This document shows positions 16,733-26,407 of a DNA stretch of 62,178 nucleotides, piece after piece; the first letter of the stretch is position 1, and every line of letters starts with the position of its first letter. The stretch lies in assembly GCA_029781135.1 (NCBI GenBank), contig JAKOXH010000023.1:40001-102178 (forward strand), written 5' to 3'. This DNA comes from Planctomycetota bacterium (GTDB taxonomy: Bacteria; Planctomycetota; Planctomycetia; Pirellulales; Lacipirellulaceae). The position numbers and the translations under genes are program-made. The notes beneath the pieces were generated by a model that saw only the letters and a list, made by a program, of their open reading frames with translations, had not been told where the DNA came from and searched no databases.

Positions 16733-17680
16733 ATGATCCGCACCACGTCGCCACAAATCGAACTAAGTCACTTGCACCGTGTGTTTGATCAAGCCCACGC
16801 GGTCAATGACGTTTCGTTCGAAGTTTATGCAGGCGAGGTATTTGGCTATATTGGCCCGAATGGCGCGGGCAAAACGACCAGCATGCGAATTCTGGCGACG
16901 CTCGATGAGCCCACGGCAGGCGACGCATACATCGATGGCTTTTCCGTGGTCGATGACCCCGACCGTGTGCGGCGGCGGCTGGGATTCATGCCCGATTATT
17001 TTGGCACCTATCAAAATGTCAACGTCTACGAATATCTCGACTTCTTCGCCCGCGCCTATGGCTTAGCTGGGCAAGAGCGGCTGCGGGCAATTGGCGAGGT
17101 GATGGAATTCACGCTGCTTGATTCGCTCGCCCACAAGCCGATTGACGGCCTCTCGAAGGGCATGAAACAACGGCTCTGCCTGGGGCGCACGATGATCCAT
17201 AATCCATCGGTACTCATTCTCGATGAACCGGCGGCCGGGCTCGACCCGCGGGCGCGGATCGAACTGCGCGAGATGATCGAAAGATTGGCGGAGGCGGGCA
17301 AGGCAATCCTCATCAGTTCGCACATTCTCACCGAGCTTGCCGAAATCGCCGACCGGGTCGCGATCATCGAACAGGGACGGTTGCTGGCGGTCGGGTCGGT
17401 CGCGGAAATTAGTGCGGGTGTGCAATCCCGCAGCACCGCTCGTGTGCGCGTACTGCGCGACGCCGACCGGCTACGACAATGGCTGGCGGCGCGCGACGAT
17501 ATTTTCGATCTCAATATCACGGGTGAGCTTGCCGTCTTCACACACGCGGGTGGGCGGGAATCCGAGGCGCGCTTGTTGCGAGAACTCATCGAAGCCGGTT
17601 TTTCCGTAATCGAGTTCGGCGCGCAGCACAAGAGCTTGGAAGACGTGTTCTTGCACGTTACGGAAGGACGCGTGCAATGA
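16733..17680 (+). CDS. ABC transporter ATP-binding protein
   Basis: A 315-residue ATPase. Walker A is GPNGAGKT (41-48), the signature is LSKGMKQRL, Walker B is VLILDEPAAGLDP, and the switch histidine is in ISSHIL. A C-terminal domain of about 90 residues follows, as in ABC-2 and NatA/CcmA-type exporters. Its stop overlaps the permease start (ATGA, 17677-17680). Together they form a two-gene exporter of unknown substrate. Confidence 0.93.
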   Translation: MIRTTSPQIELSHLHRVFDQAHAVNDVSFEVYAGEVFGYIGPNGAGKTTSMRILATLDEPTAGDAYIDGFSVVDDPDRVRRRLGFMPDYFGTYQNVNVYEYLDFFARAYGLAGQERLRAIGEVMEFTLLDSLAHKPIDGLSKGMKQRLCLGRTMIHNPSVLILDEPAAGLDPRARIELREMIERLAEAGKAILISSHILTELAEIADRVAIIEQGRLLAVGSVAEISAGVQSRSTARVRVLRDADRLRQWLAARDDIFDLNITGELAVFTHAGGRESEARLLRELIEAGFSVIEFGAQHKSLEDVFLHVTEGRVQ

Positions 17681-19350
17681 CGACCGACGCGGTAACCACC
17701 GAAGAGCAAAGCGTGGACGCGGCCGCCGGCACGATGGCGCCAAGTCGTGCGGCGGCCTTATGGAGCGCTATTGACCGTTTCTTAAATCATGCGGGCGATT
17801 GGTTGAATCCAATCCTCGTGAAAGAAACGCGGCAGGCGTTGAAGAGTTCGCAGTTCACGATCACCTTTGTGCTGGTGCTGGCGGCCAGTTGGGTAGTAAC
17901 CGTGGGTGTGGTAGCGGCCATTGGCCCGCGGATCTTCTATTCGGCGGAGGGCGGCACACTGCTAGCGTGGTACTACGCAGTGCTGGCGTTTCCGCTCTTA
18001 GTGGTGGTTCCGCTTTCGGCGTTTCGTTCGCTCACTGCGGAGCGCGAAGACAACACCTACGATTTGCTCTCGATCACCACGCTGAAACCGTGGCAAATCA
18101 TTAGCGGCAAACTCGGCAGTTCCATGGCTCAAATGGCCGTGTATTTCTCGGTGATGACGCCCTGCCTAGCGTTCACTTATTTGCTCCGCGGCGTCGACGT
18201 ACCGACGATCGCCATATTGCTTTTATACACGTTTTTTTGGTCGTTGGGTCTGTCGATGGTCGGCATTCTGCTGGCGACGCTGACGACCCAACGTTTCGCC
18301 CAAGTCTTCATTTTGGTTGGGTTCGTGAGCTGGCTTTTGTTCATGTTCTATTGCGGCGTGATGTGGGGATACGGCACGGCCTATTACGGACGGTCGATGT
18401 TGGGTGGGGTGGGCAGCGGGTTCTGGATCGTCCTGGGCGTCATCGCGACGTCCTATGCCACATTCTTTGCACTGGCATTTTTTGCCGCGGCCGGCATGAT
18501 TACATTTACCAGCGAAAACCGCTCGACGCCGCTGCGGGCGTGTATGGTTGTTCAACAGGCGGCGTTCGTCGGCTGGATGGCGGCTGTGTGGATCAGCGGC
18601 AACTTCAGGCTGGAATTCGTGCTGGTGATGATCATCTTCGCGGGACTCTATTGGTACGTGATGGGAACCTTATTGACGGCGGAACGGCCGGGCTTATCGC
18701 AGCGCGTGCGCAGGCGTTTACCACAAAGCTTTTTTGGTAGGATGTTCCTGTCTTGGTTCAACCCTGGGCCGAACAGCGGCTACATGTTTGTGATTGCCAA
18801 TACGACGCTGATCGTCGTGCTCGGGATGTTCGCGATTGCGTTCGGTGAAATCACGAGCGGCGGCGGCCGCGGCGGCAATCCCACCGTCGAAGAGGTTGTG
18901 GATACGATGGTCATCGGCTGGGGTTACATCGTTGGCTATTTAGGCATTGGCCTGTTGATAATTAGCGCCCTGCGACGAATTGCCAAGGTCACGATGTTGG
19001 CCGCCGTGCTCATCCACCTGCTGTTATTGTTGGCGGGGTTCGGCATTCCGTATGCCGTGAAATCAATGTCGATCGAACTGCGCGAGGCAGACTATAGCTT
19101 CCTTCAGATTACGGACCCGATTTTTTCGATCCGGCATATATTTGACGGCGGTGTGCGCGGCGATGCGAACGTGCTCCTGATTCTGATTCCTGGTGTGGCA
19201 ACGTGCGTGTTACTATTGAACATGCCGCAGATCATTCGCGAACTACGTGTGGTACGCGAGGCTGCACCCACACGCGTCCTTCAAGACGAGGCCGAACTGC
19301 ACCCACCTCCCGAGGCGGGCCCCCAGAACCCCTGGGATGAGCCAGCATGA
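17677..19350 (+). CDS. ABC-2 type transporter permease
   Basis: A 557-residue integral membrane protein with about twelve hydrophobic segments, starting after a soluble N-terminus (LNPILVKETRQALKSSQF is the usual ABC-2 opening). The ERED-type block FRSLTAEREDNTYDLLSITTL, after the second helix, is typical of ABC-2 permeases that contact the ATPase. It is translationally coupled to the ATPase gene. The substrate is unknown. Confidence 0.9.
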   Translation: MTTDAVTTEEQSVDAAAGTMAPSRAAALWSAIDRFLNHAGDWLNPILVKETRQALKSSQFTITFVLVLAASWVVTVGVVAAIGPRIFYSAEGGTLLAWYYAVLAFPLLVVVPLSAFRSLTAEREDNTYDLLSITTLKPWQIISGKLGSSMAQMAVYFSVMTPCLAFTYLLRGVDVPTIAILLLYTFFWSLGLSMVGILLATLTTQRFAQVFILVGFVSWLLFMFYCGVMWGYGTAYYGRSMLGGVGSGFWIVLGVIATSYATFFALAFFAAAGMITFTSENRSTPLRACMVVQQAAFVGWMAAVWISGNFRLEFVLVMIIFAGLYWYVMGTLLTAERPGLSQRVRRRLPQSFFGRMFLSWFNPGPNSGYMFVIANTTLIVVLGMFAIAFGEITSGGGRGGNPTVEEVVDTMVIGWGYIVGYLGIGLLIISALRRIAKVTMLAAVLIHLLLLLAGFGIPYAVKSMSIELREADYSFLQITDPIFSIRHIFDGGVRGDANVLLILIPGVATCVLLLNMPQIIRELRVVREAAPTRVLQDEAELHPPPEAGPQNPWDEPA

Positions 19351-19513
19351 TCGTTCGGCAGGTTCCCCCTGCGATGGTAAAGTTCGACCGTGGTAACAGT
19401 TGTAGGCAACGCACCGCCATTGCTTGTCCGGGTGTGATTTCGAACCGATATCACCAGAGGGCTACGGATTCATGTAGTTGACCCGCGTTTCGACGTGTCG
19501 ACGGAACGACCGA

Positions 19514-20395
19514 GTGAAACTGCGATTCCCTTATGCGCTGCTGATAGCATTCACCGCTCTTGTGGGTGGCTATGCGCCACGGCTGCATGGCGAATTCTTC
19601 GAGTTTATCGATGATTTCGACAAGCCTTGGAACGCGCAGCGGGCGCCCTATGAAGAGCGCATCGAAACTGAGCGTCACGACTTTACGCAATCGGCGCTAA
19701 CCGTTGGCCGTGGCGTATTTCAGGCGGAAAGCGGCTACACCTACTTCTACAAGCATACCCACGACGAGACCGAGTCGAGCCACACATTTCCGGAAATGTT
19801 GTTGCGCTTCGGCCTTTCGGAAGACATTGAATTCCGCCTGCGCTGGAACCACGTCTGGCAGTTTATCGACGAGTCGGCCGATCAAACCGGCTCGGAAGAC
19901 TTACGCTATTCGTTTAAGTTTCAAATCACCCGCGAACCTGCCAGCAGCGTCGTGCCGACATCGGCCCTGGAACTCCGCGGTACGGCCCCGACCGGCAGCA
20001 AAGAGTTCACGACCGATCGGGCCGAGTTCAGCCTCGACTACATTTACGAGTGGCGACTGTTTCGTGATGTAACGCTAGCAGGGTCGACCGGTTTCGGCAC
20101 GAACGGATTCGCAGACTTTGCACTACTGCCTGCCGACTCGCTGCATGACCGGTTTGTTGCTCTGAGCCAGTCGATTGCGCTGGGTTGCGAGCTAACCGAA
20201 GTGAACACGATGTATGCGGAATGGTACTGGCTGCTTTCGCACGGCTTGGCCGACGAGTTCGCGATCACCGTGTTCAACATGGGTTTGGATCATTACCTGA
20301 CCGACAATGTCGTTGTTGATTTTCGTGCGGGCATGGGGCTTTCCGCGGATGCCGACGATTTCTTCGCTGGGCTCGGCGGCGGCTGGCGATTTTAA
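19514..20395 (+). CDS. Outer-membrane beta-barrel-like protein (transporter family)
   Basis: GTG 19514 gives a clean signal peptide ([26 protein letters not shown]), so it is preferred over the TTG at 19478. The 293-residue product has alternating amphipathic strands with many aromatic residues ([39 protein letters not shown]) and ends with an aromatic residue (GGGWRF), as beta-barrels do. It resembles the meta-pathway phenol degradation-like outer membrane family. The substrate is unknown. It appears monocistronic. Confidence 0.75.
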   Translation: MKLRFPYALLIAFTALVGGYAPRLHGEFFEFIDDFDKPWNAQRAPYEERIETERHDFTQSALTVGRGVFQAESGYTYFYKHTHDETESSHTFPEMLLRFGLSEDIEFRLRWNHVWQFIDESADQTGSEDLRYSFKFQITREPASSVVPTSALELRGTAPTGSKEFTTDRAEFSLDYIYEWRLFRDVTLAGSTGFGTNGFADFALLPADSLHDRFVALSQSIALGCELTEVNTMYAEWYWLLSHGLADEFAITVFNMGLDHYLTDNVVVDFRAGMGLSADADDFFAGLGGGWRF

Positions 20396-20400
20396 TGAAG

Positions 20401-20522
20401 ACCGCGCTGTGAATGAACTTGTGGCAGACTGCGCTGTGAAATAAACCTGTGGGAGGCGTCTTCGGACGCCGATGACGCGGTCTATTGCAGCACCTAATCC
20501 GCCTCGGAGCGGCCTCCCACAG
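20401..20522. repeat. Dispersed intergenic element, family B copy 1
   Basis: It starts with two related units CTGTGAATGAAC and CTGTGAAATAAAC, then CCTGTGGGAGGCGTC, GACGCCGATGACGC, TTGCAGCAC and GCCTCGGAGCGGCCTCCCACAG. The outer CTGTGGGAGGC and GCCTCCCACAG are inverted. A second copy with the same order is at 35280-35402. Confidence 0.8.
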
Positions 20523-20551
20523 CCCTCCGTTGAGATTCAGATTGCCAAATG

Positions 20552-20628
<77 letters not shown>

Positions 20629-20745
20629 ACTTTATCAATCTGAACCTCAATAGCCGCGCAGGCGTCGATAGAAGCCGTTAACAACCGCGATTTCCGCGTG
20701 CAACTCGGGAATTATTGCATCGGCTAGCGCTGTTTAGGCTAGTTC

Positions 20746-21234
20746 TTATTCGAGCGTGGCGCGCCAATTTCGGCCGTTACGTCGCAAGTCGACACTCGGT
20801 GGCTGAATACGAATAACCTGCACGCCGTATTTTTCGCCACCCTCCGGCACCGGAGAAACAACCCCGTCGATCGATAGCACCACCTGCGGCTGATCGACGT
20901 TGATGAAGCCCTTGAGTTCGACCGATTCGCCGTGCTCATCGCCGCGCCGGGCCGATTTCTCGGCCCGCTTCGACGGCTCGAAAAGATCGGCCCGCTCGGG
21001 AAACGGCGGATTGTACATCGGCTTTTGGGCCGTGGCGACCTTGGAATTGGCGAGTTCCGCCGCCATTGCTGGTTTGGTTGGCGCTTTTGGCGGCGCCGGC
21101 TGGGCAACAGTCGATTTCACTGGTTGCGCAGCGACCACGGCTTCTTTAGCCGCGGGCTCTTCCGTGGAACCACAGCCGCTGAGGAGGGCCGCCAAGCCGA
21201 GCACAAGCATCGAATTGAAGCGCAGTTTGGGCAT
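20746..21234 (-). CDS. pilP: PilP/GspC-like lipoprotein of secretion/pilus complex
   Basis: Start 21234 gives MPKLRFNSMLVLGLAALLSGC, a lipoprotein signal with lipobox LLSG-Cys. A Pro/Ala/Lys-rich linker follows, then a small C-terminal domain (VELKGFINVDQPQVVLSIDG, GVQVIRIQPPSVDLRR) like the HR/PilP domain that contacts the secretin. It is the last gene of the minus-strand operon, just downstream of the secretin gene, so the order is pilM-N-O-Q-P rather than the usual M-N-O-P-Q. The family call rests on position and pattern. Confidence 0.75.
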   Translation of the reverse strand: MPKLRFNSMLVLGLAALLSGCGSTEEPAAKEAVVAAQPVKSTVAQPAPPKAPTKPAMAAELANSKVATAQKPMYNPPFPERADLFEPSKRAEKSARRGDEHGESVELKGFINVDQPQVVLSIDGVVSPVPEGGEKYGVQVIRIQPPSVDLRRNGRNWRATLE

Positions 21235-21370
21235 CGTAGTCGCGAGAATCCGGCGTTTTGAAATTGTAGCTTGCCCATGAGCCATAATTCCGAGCCTGTT
21301 TTCTGGGAAACGCCAGGTTCAGCCACAGGGCTGCGATCGTTAACGATCGTAGCGGTTATCGCGATAGGAA

Positions 21371-23710
21371 CTACCGCGGCACCGAAACGGCAGAGGTCCG
21401 TTCGGCTACTTCGATCGTTGGGCTCGCTGGTGCGGCGATGTGGGATTGCCTTGCGGTAGCGCCTGTGTAAAGCCCCGTTTTCGCTGGTCGCGCTGCGACG
21501 AAGGACGAGTTGATGGGAGCTACCGTCGGCAAGCGACGGAGCCGCCCATCGGCCACAAGCGCACGAACTTGGTCGCTACGCCCGGCTACGCCAAATTGAA
21601 ATTCGGCCGACGAGATTTGTCGCGCCGAAAGCGAATCCGACGAATCCAGGCTAGTTGGCGCAGGCAGCGGCTCGATGGAGCTGCAAGTAGTATTCACTCC
21701 ACCTTCGCTTGGCTCGGGTCCGTAGAAACTATCGCGTACCGGAATTCGGTCGATTAACGTGGATTCGTTCGGTGCCGGCTCACCGGAAGCCGGCTCGAGG
21801 ATCATGGGTTGCGTTGACGAAGGCTCAACTACCGGCACCGGCGATTCCTTTGCGGGCGACTCACCGGCTTCGTTTCCGCCCACCACATTCGATGGCAAAC
21901 GGCGGCAGCAGGGCGGGGGGCCTTCGGCTTGCGGTATTTGATCGAGCCGGCAGCCGATTGTCTCCGCCGCAATTTTCTGCCGATCGGTAGGTTCATCGGC
22001 ATAGGAAATAATCTCCGGCATGATAAACACGACGAGCTCGCTTTCACGAACGTCGGTGTCGCGTGAGCGGAATAAGCGACCGATGACGTTCAGGTCTTTG
22101 AGATACGGCAAGCCCGTGAAATCGCCGACATCCTGCCGTTGACGCAACCCGCCGATGACAACGGTCTGGCGGTTCGCAATGGTGAGCGTGGTTTGGGCCG
22201 AGCTGGTATCGATGATCGGCTGATTATCGTTCGGCGTGAAGCCCGTAAGCCGGCTAATCTCCGGCTTGACTTCCATGCGGATTACGCCTTCCGACGAAAT
22301 CTTGGGCTTCACCGTGAGCGTAATGCCGGCTTCTTTGAAGGCCGTCGTGCCGATCGAGCCACCTTGCTGAGTTTCAGTTAACTGTTGGTAGGGAATTTCG
22401 GAGACTTTCTTCAGCACGGCTTCTTCATTATCGGAAACCGAAACGTTTGGGTCGGCCAATAGGCGGGCGTCTTTCGCGCTGGAAACGAGCCGCGCGACGG
22501 CCGTGATATCCAGGTGCCGGCTCAAATTCATGAACGTCAGCGTGTTGCCGACGGCGCCCGTGCCAAAGGGGACCGTCGTCACGGAATCGACATCGAATTG
22601 AGTTTGGGCGTCCCCATTACTATCGATCCGACCTTTGATCTTCGGTCTCCAGTTGAAACCGATCGCTTCCAAATCTTGCAGGCTGATGTCGTACATGAGC
22701 GCGACAATGCGCACTTGCGGCCGCGGGTGATCGATGCGCGCCAGCACCTTTTCGACCATCGTCAGATTTTCGGCGTAATCGGTGACGAGCAGCTTATCTT
22801 CCTTTTCCAAGACGGCCACGCGGCCTTCTTTGCTCATCACGGCACTCAGGGCCATTTCGGCCGTCTTCGCCGGGATGTACTGCGTGCGGAAATAGCCAAC
22901 CTCCATCGGAATGCCGTCGCGGTTTTCGGCGGAGGGGAAGCGGCCGCTGCCCGCGTTTTCGAGCGTGGCCACGAAGTCGCGAACCATCTTGATGCGGTCC
23001 GGGAAATCCAGCACCACGATGCTGTGCGCCGATTTGAGCGCTTTGACTTGGCCTTTGGGTGTGATCAGCAGCTTGGCGCCTTCAACGACTTCTTCGATTT
23101 CGGCGTGCTGGACCGGAATGGTGGCCGATTGGAAGAACGGGTTGACTTGCCCGAGGTCATTCACAGAACTGATCACCAGGCTCTTGCCGACCGCTCGATA
23201 GTTGTAACCATTCGAAAGCAGAATCGCGTCGAGAATTTCCCGGAGCGGCGCCTGTTTGAACGAGCCGTTGACATTGCCCTGCAAGTCGCCGGCAACGATG
23301 TTGATGTTCCACTGCTCGCCGATGGTGAACAGCGCGGCATTCAAAGAAAGGCCATGTAGGTTCAAATCCCCCGGTCGCTCGAGCGCCGCGGCCAAGTCCT
23401 CGGTATCCTTGATTCCTGTTGCCGGAAGAGCCTTCGACGGACCGCTGTTCGAATGGGGCGGGCCAATCGCGCTCTTTGTTGGGGGTCCACTTTGGTTTTG
23501 TGGCGGCACAATGCTCGGTCGAGGCGGAGCGATTGGAGCGGTTGGCGGACTGGGATGAGGCGCGGGCAACGCTAGTTCTGGCTGTTGGGCCCAAGCGAGC
23601 GCGGGCACGAACGCAAGCACGAAAGCGAGTACCGGCGCACGATGAGCGCATTGAATTCGGGGCGACGCCCAAACGCGTCGCACGCCGCCAGTTACGCTCC
23701 TTCGTGCCAT
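21371..23710 (-). CDS. gspD: Secretin (GspD/PilQ family)
   Basis: A 779-residue outer-membrane pore protein. Start 23710 gives MARRSVTGG and a signal peptide ending near LAWAQ. A Pro-rich linker is followed by an N0/STN-like domain (LHGLSLNAALFTIGEQWNINIVAG), N1-type repeats, and the secretin domain (VKPKISSEGVIRMEVKPEIS, TLTIANRQTVVIGGL, ELVVFIMPEIISY). About 170 residues extend beyond the secretin core, with a Glu-Pro-Ala-Ser-Gly motif encoded by palindromic DNA. No pilotin gene was recognised; the neighbouring PilP-like lipoprotein may assist. Confidence 0.92.
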   Translation of the reverse strand: MARRSVTGGVRRVWASPRIQCAHRAPVLAFVLAFVPALAWAQQPELALPAPHPSPPTAPIAPPRPSIVPPQNQSGPPTKSAIGPPHSNSGPSKALPATGIKDTEDLAAALERPGDLNLHGLSLNAALFTIGEQWNINIVAGDLQGNVNGSFKQAPLREILDAILLSNGYNYRAVGKSLVISSVNDLGQVNPFFQSATIPVQHAEIEEVVEGAKLLITPKGQVKALKSAHSIVVLDFPDRIKMVRDFVATLENAGSGRFPSAENRDGIPMEVGYFRTQYIPAKTAEMALSAVMSKEGRVAVLEKEDKLLVTDYAENLTMVEKVLARIDHPRPQVRIVALMYDISLQDLEAIGFNWRPKIKGRIDSNGDAQTQFDVDSVTTVPFGTGAVGNTLTFMNLSRHLDITAVARLVSSAKDARLLADPNVSVSDNEEAVLKKVSEIPYQQLTETQQGGSIGTTAFKEAGITLTVKPKISSEGVIRMEVKPEISRLTGFTPNDNQPIIDTSSAQTTLTIANRQTVVIGGLRQRQDVGDFTGLPYLKDLNVIGRLFRSRDTDVRESELVVFIMPEIISYADEPTDRQKIAAETIGCRLDQIPQAEGPPPCCRRLPSNVVGGNEAGESPAKESPVPVVEPSSTQPMILEPASGEPAPNESTLIDRIPVRDSFYGPEPSEGGVNTTCSSIEPLPAPTSLDSSDSLSARQISSAEFQFGVAGRSDQVRALVADGRLRRLPTVAPINSSFVAARPAKTGLYTGATARQSHIAAPASPTIEVAERTSAVSVPR

Positions 23711-23785
23711 GTGTCCTCCGTTGACACCTATCCGGATCCAATTCCACCGCCGCATTGGAGTGCGTGCCAAGCGATCGACTAACCT

Positions 23786-24412
23786 TTACCCTTTACGCGC
23801 CAAAGTGAAATACCAGATTTCCATATCCAAGGTCAGCGTCTGGCGGTTCGGACTCGACGGATACATTTCGAGTGACTTGATGTGCATCAGCTTCTTCGAC
23901 GCCGCCACACGCTCAATCATATTCTTTAGGCTGGCGCTCGTGCCGCTCAAGGACACGCTTACAGGTCGCCATTCCAATTGAAATTTTGGACCAGCAGTTG
24001 CTTCGGCTGTTTTGGTCTCGGTCGGCGGTACAAATAGGTTCTCACCGGTTTTCCAGGAACGCGACGTGGCTGTGCCCACGTTGAGCCGGCGAATATTGCA
24101 ATCGGTCTCCTTGGCGATGTCGACCAACGCACTTCTTAGGGCGGGCATCGTGTCTTCGTTGACCGTCCGGTCTTCCAGACTCTTGAGTTGCGTTATCTTC
24201 TCCGCGACGCGAGTTTCGAAGCCTTTGATCTCCGCGGCGACATTTCGTGCAGAGTCTAGCTCAACGAGCAAATTCTCCTTTTCGTCATGTCCCGCACGTA
24301 TTGCATCGACCAACGGCATTATTAGCACAAGTCCTACAATAAACGTGACGCCTATGACGATTAGCTTGCGATAGGAAGATTCACAAAATTTGCGGAGTGC
24401 TTGCTCAATCAT
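23786..24412 (-). CDS. pilO: PilO/GspM-like inner membrane assembly protein
   Basis: Start 24412 (MIEQALRKF) overlaps the previous gene by eight bases. The 208-residue protein has one N-terminal transmembrane helix (LIVIGVTFIVGLVLIMPLV), a coiled-coil of about 50 residues, and a ferredoxin-like C-terminal domain (FQLEWRPVSVSLSGTSASLKNMIERV). This matches PilO-type proteins that pair with PilN in the alignment complex. Confidence 0.85.
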   Translation of the reverse strand: MIEQALRKFCESSYRKLIVIGVTFIVGLVLIMPLVDAIRAGHDEKENLLVELDSARNVAAEIKGFETRVAEKITQLKSLEDRTVNEDTMPALRSALVDIAKETDCNIRRLNVGTATSRSWKTGENLFVPPTETKTAEATAGPKFQLEWRPVSVSLSGTSASLKNMIERVAASKKLMHIKSLEMYPSSPNRQTLTLDMEIWYFTLARKG

Positions 24413-25976
24413 GACGGGCCTCCTTCTCAACATGACCGGCAGGGCTTGCCAAAGTTAATTGCAGGGTGAAGTTGGTCGTCGGCCCAGACGCGGTTTGCCC
24501 TGCGCCCGTTCCTTCCAAGGCGATTTCCGAAATATCGGGAACTTGTTTCAAGTAGCCCACATAGTCGTAAACGCTGCTGTCGGTGTAGCTAGCACCAGCG
24601 AGCGACGCGGTTGCCGCATCGTGGAAGGTGACGCGGTCGAGCCAAACGTCGTCGGGCATGCTCTGGCATAGCCGATTGAATACTTGCTGCCAGTCCAACT
24701 GGGGCAATTGTTTATCCAACCCGCGTAGTTGGGTTAACTTGACTTCCGCGGCCGCCAAGTTGAGCCTCAATTCCGTGGCATGCGCGCAAACCGGCGCCAA
24801 CTCATCTATTTCCGCGTGGATTCCGGCCAGTTCACGCGATTGCCGGAACTGGATAAGAAACAGTAAGACCGCAACCAACACGACGGCCGCAATAGGAATC
24901 AGACTCCGCATGAGAATCGGGCGGATGGGTTCGCGCAATTGCGCTAAGGCCGTTTCTATTAGATTCGGACCATGCTTCTTCGACGTATCGGAATACAGCG
25001 CCATGGCCGTGCCGAGTGTGGCCGATAGGTTCGTCCGCGGCGGCTCGGCGGCGTGGGCCCAAGGCATGTCGATATCCGCTGGCTCCAGCACGTGTACCTG
25101 GAATGAAGGTATGCGACTGAATTTTTGTTGGGCACGCGCGACGGCCTCAACATCGCCCGCCAAGTAGACGTGTCGGAGCGGTGCCTGCAAGTAGCTGTGA
25201 TAACGCTTGACGTAACGCTGTAGTCGCGAAAGATGTTGCGATGCGACGTCGGCGACCTTTTCCGCGTTCGTATGGCCGCCCGGTCGGTAGTCGAGCAGTA
25301 ATCGGCCGGCATGGCAAATGCCCAGTTCCGCGACGCCTTCGTCGAGCTGAATCAATAAGCACGCTTCCTCACAAGGTTCGCGCAATTGGGCTTGGGCACG
25401 ACTCAGGGCAATCAAGGAAGGCTCGATGCACTCAATTTGGAGTCCGACCGTGTCGGCGATTCGCATCAGCACGTCGAGAGTACGCTGATTGGCGACCGCT
25501 AACAGGGCGTGTTGATGGCGAGCGTCCAATTGATGGGTGTAGTCCGCGAGCGCCTTGGCACCGGGGCCAAGTGTCAGGTATCGCAGACTCCGCTCTTCGA
25601 GATCGGCAAATTCACGGCGGACGTCCTCGGTGGGACCGGTAATGACACGCGTTACGCAAAACTCGCCGTTGAGCGCAATGCGAACTTTTGAGCCGGCAAG
25701 CCGCTCTTCTGCAACGAGCGTCTTGAACGCCTCGGTGAGCTCGCTGACGCCCTGTTCCGAGTTTAAGGACGCCGCGTCTTTTCGCCAGCGAATCGAACGC
25801 GTCACGACGCGGTCCGTGCCCTCATCGGCGTTGGTGCTGCGCGCGACGAGGGCAAGGTGCAGCATCGAACGGCACACTTCAAGAATCGCATGGCGACCTT
25901 CGCCGGGACGGCGCCGGTCGATTACGTGGCGACGTTCGTTCTGTTGGCGGCGATCTTTCACTGAGTTTTCAGCCAT
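24405..25976 (-). CDS. PilM-PilN fusion (GspL-like) assembly protein
   Basis: Start 25976 (MAENSVKDRR) is preferred because the longer frame runs through the upstream pseudopilin gene. The 523-residue protein has a cytoplasmic actin-like PilM portion (about 35-330; LLIQLDEGVAELGICHAGRLLL, VYLAGD), one transmembrane helix (LIPIAAVVLVAVLLFLIQF), a short coiled-coil, and a PilN-type periplasmic domain (DDVWLDRVTFHDAATASLAG). The topology is that of GspL, where the same two parts are joined. It is followed directly by pilO. Confidence 0.85.
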   Translation of the reverse strand: MAENSVKDRRQQNERRHVIDRRRPGEGRHAILEVCRSMLHLALVARSTNADEGTDRVVTRSIRWRKDAASLNSEQGVSELTEAFKTLVAEERLAGSKVRIALNGEFCVTRVITGPTEDVRREFADLEERSLRYLTLGPGAKALADYTHQLDARHQHALLAVANQRTLDVLMRIADTVGLQIECIEPSLIALSRAQAQLREPCEEACLLIQLDEGVAELGICHAGRLLLDYRPGGHTNAEKVADVASQHLSRLQRYVKRYHSYLQAPLRHVYLAGDVEAVARAQQKFSRIPSFQVHVLEPADIDMPWAHAAEPPRTNLSATLGTAMALYSDTSKKHGPNLIETALAQLREPIRPILMRSLIPIAAVVLVAVLLFLIQFRQSRELAGIHAEIDELAPVCAHATELRLNLAAAEVKLTQLRGLDKQLPQLDWQQVFNRLCQSMPDDVWLDRVTFHDAATASLAGASYTDSSVYDYVGYLKQVPDISEIALEGTGAGQTASGPTTNFTLQLTLASPAGHVEKEARHD

Positions 25977-25987
25977 GTCTTTATCCT

Positions 25988-26407
25988 CTAGTTCACAAGC
26001 ACCACGGACGAAACTCGGCGGGTCGCGCCACCGACAATGCCGGTTGACGTAATGTCGACGGTGCCGGCCGCGGCGCCATTCGCGGCGGTCGCCGAATACG
26101 AGCCACTCGCCGGGTAATTGCCGGCCGTGACCGTCCCCCGCCAAGCAGCACTCGCTTGCAACTGAGCCAAGGCGTGGTGCACGCCGGCGTTGGCCTGATA
26201 CAGGGCTTGTTCATATTCGATTGTGTTGCGTAACGCCGATTGATAGACCGACGCAGACTCCAACATGTCCACCGTCCACACCGTGACCATCGACAGCACG
26301 AACAGGCACACCAAGAGCGCGATGCCGTGCCGCTGACCGCATCGCGGCGAACGATTCGAACGACGGTTAGGCTCTATCGTCTTTGGAACAAAGTGATCGT
26401 CTACCAT
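25988..26407 (-). CDS. Minor pseudopilin-like membrane protein (GspK-position)
   Basis: Start 26407 (MVDDHFVPKT) overlaps the preceding gene by seven bases. The 139-residue product has a basic N-terminus and one hydrophobic helix (GIALLVCLFVLSMVTVWTVDMLESASVYQSAL) that begins Gly-Ile-Ala-Leu-Leu and lacks the Glu at +5. GspK and PilX proteins also commonly lack that residue. It is shorter than true GspK (about 300), so it may be a minimal PilX/GspK-type tip protein. Confidence 0.7.
   Translation of the reverse strand: MVDDHFVPKTIEPNRRSNRSPRCGQRHGIALLVCLFVLSMVTVWTVDMLESASVYQSALRNTIEYEQALYQANAGVHHALAQLQASAAWRGTVTAGNYPASGSYSATAANGAAAGTVDITSTGIVGGATRRVSSVVLVN

Noticed and set aside
22514..23359. 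281-residue frame on the plus strand
   Set aside because: Antisense to the secretin gene; composition is shadow-like and no start signal is seen.
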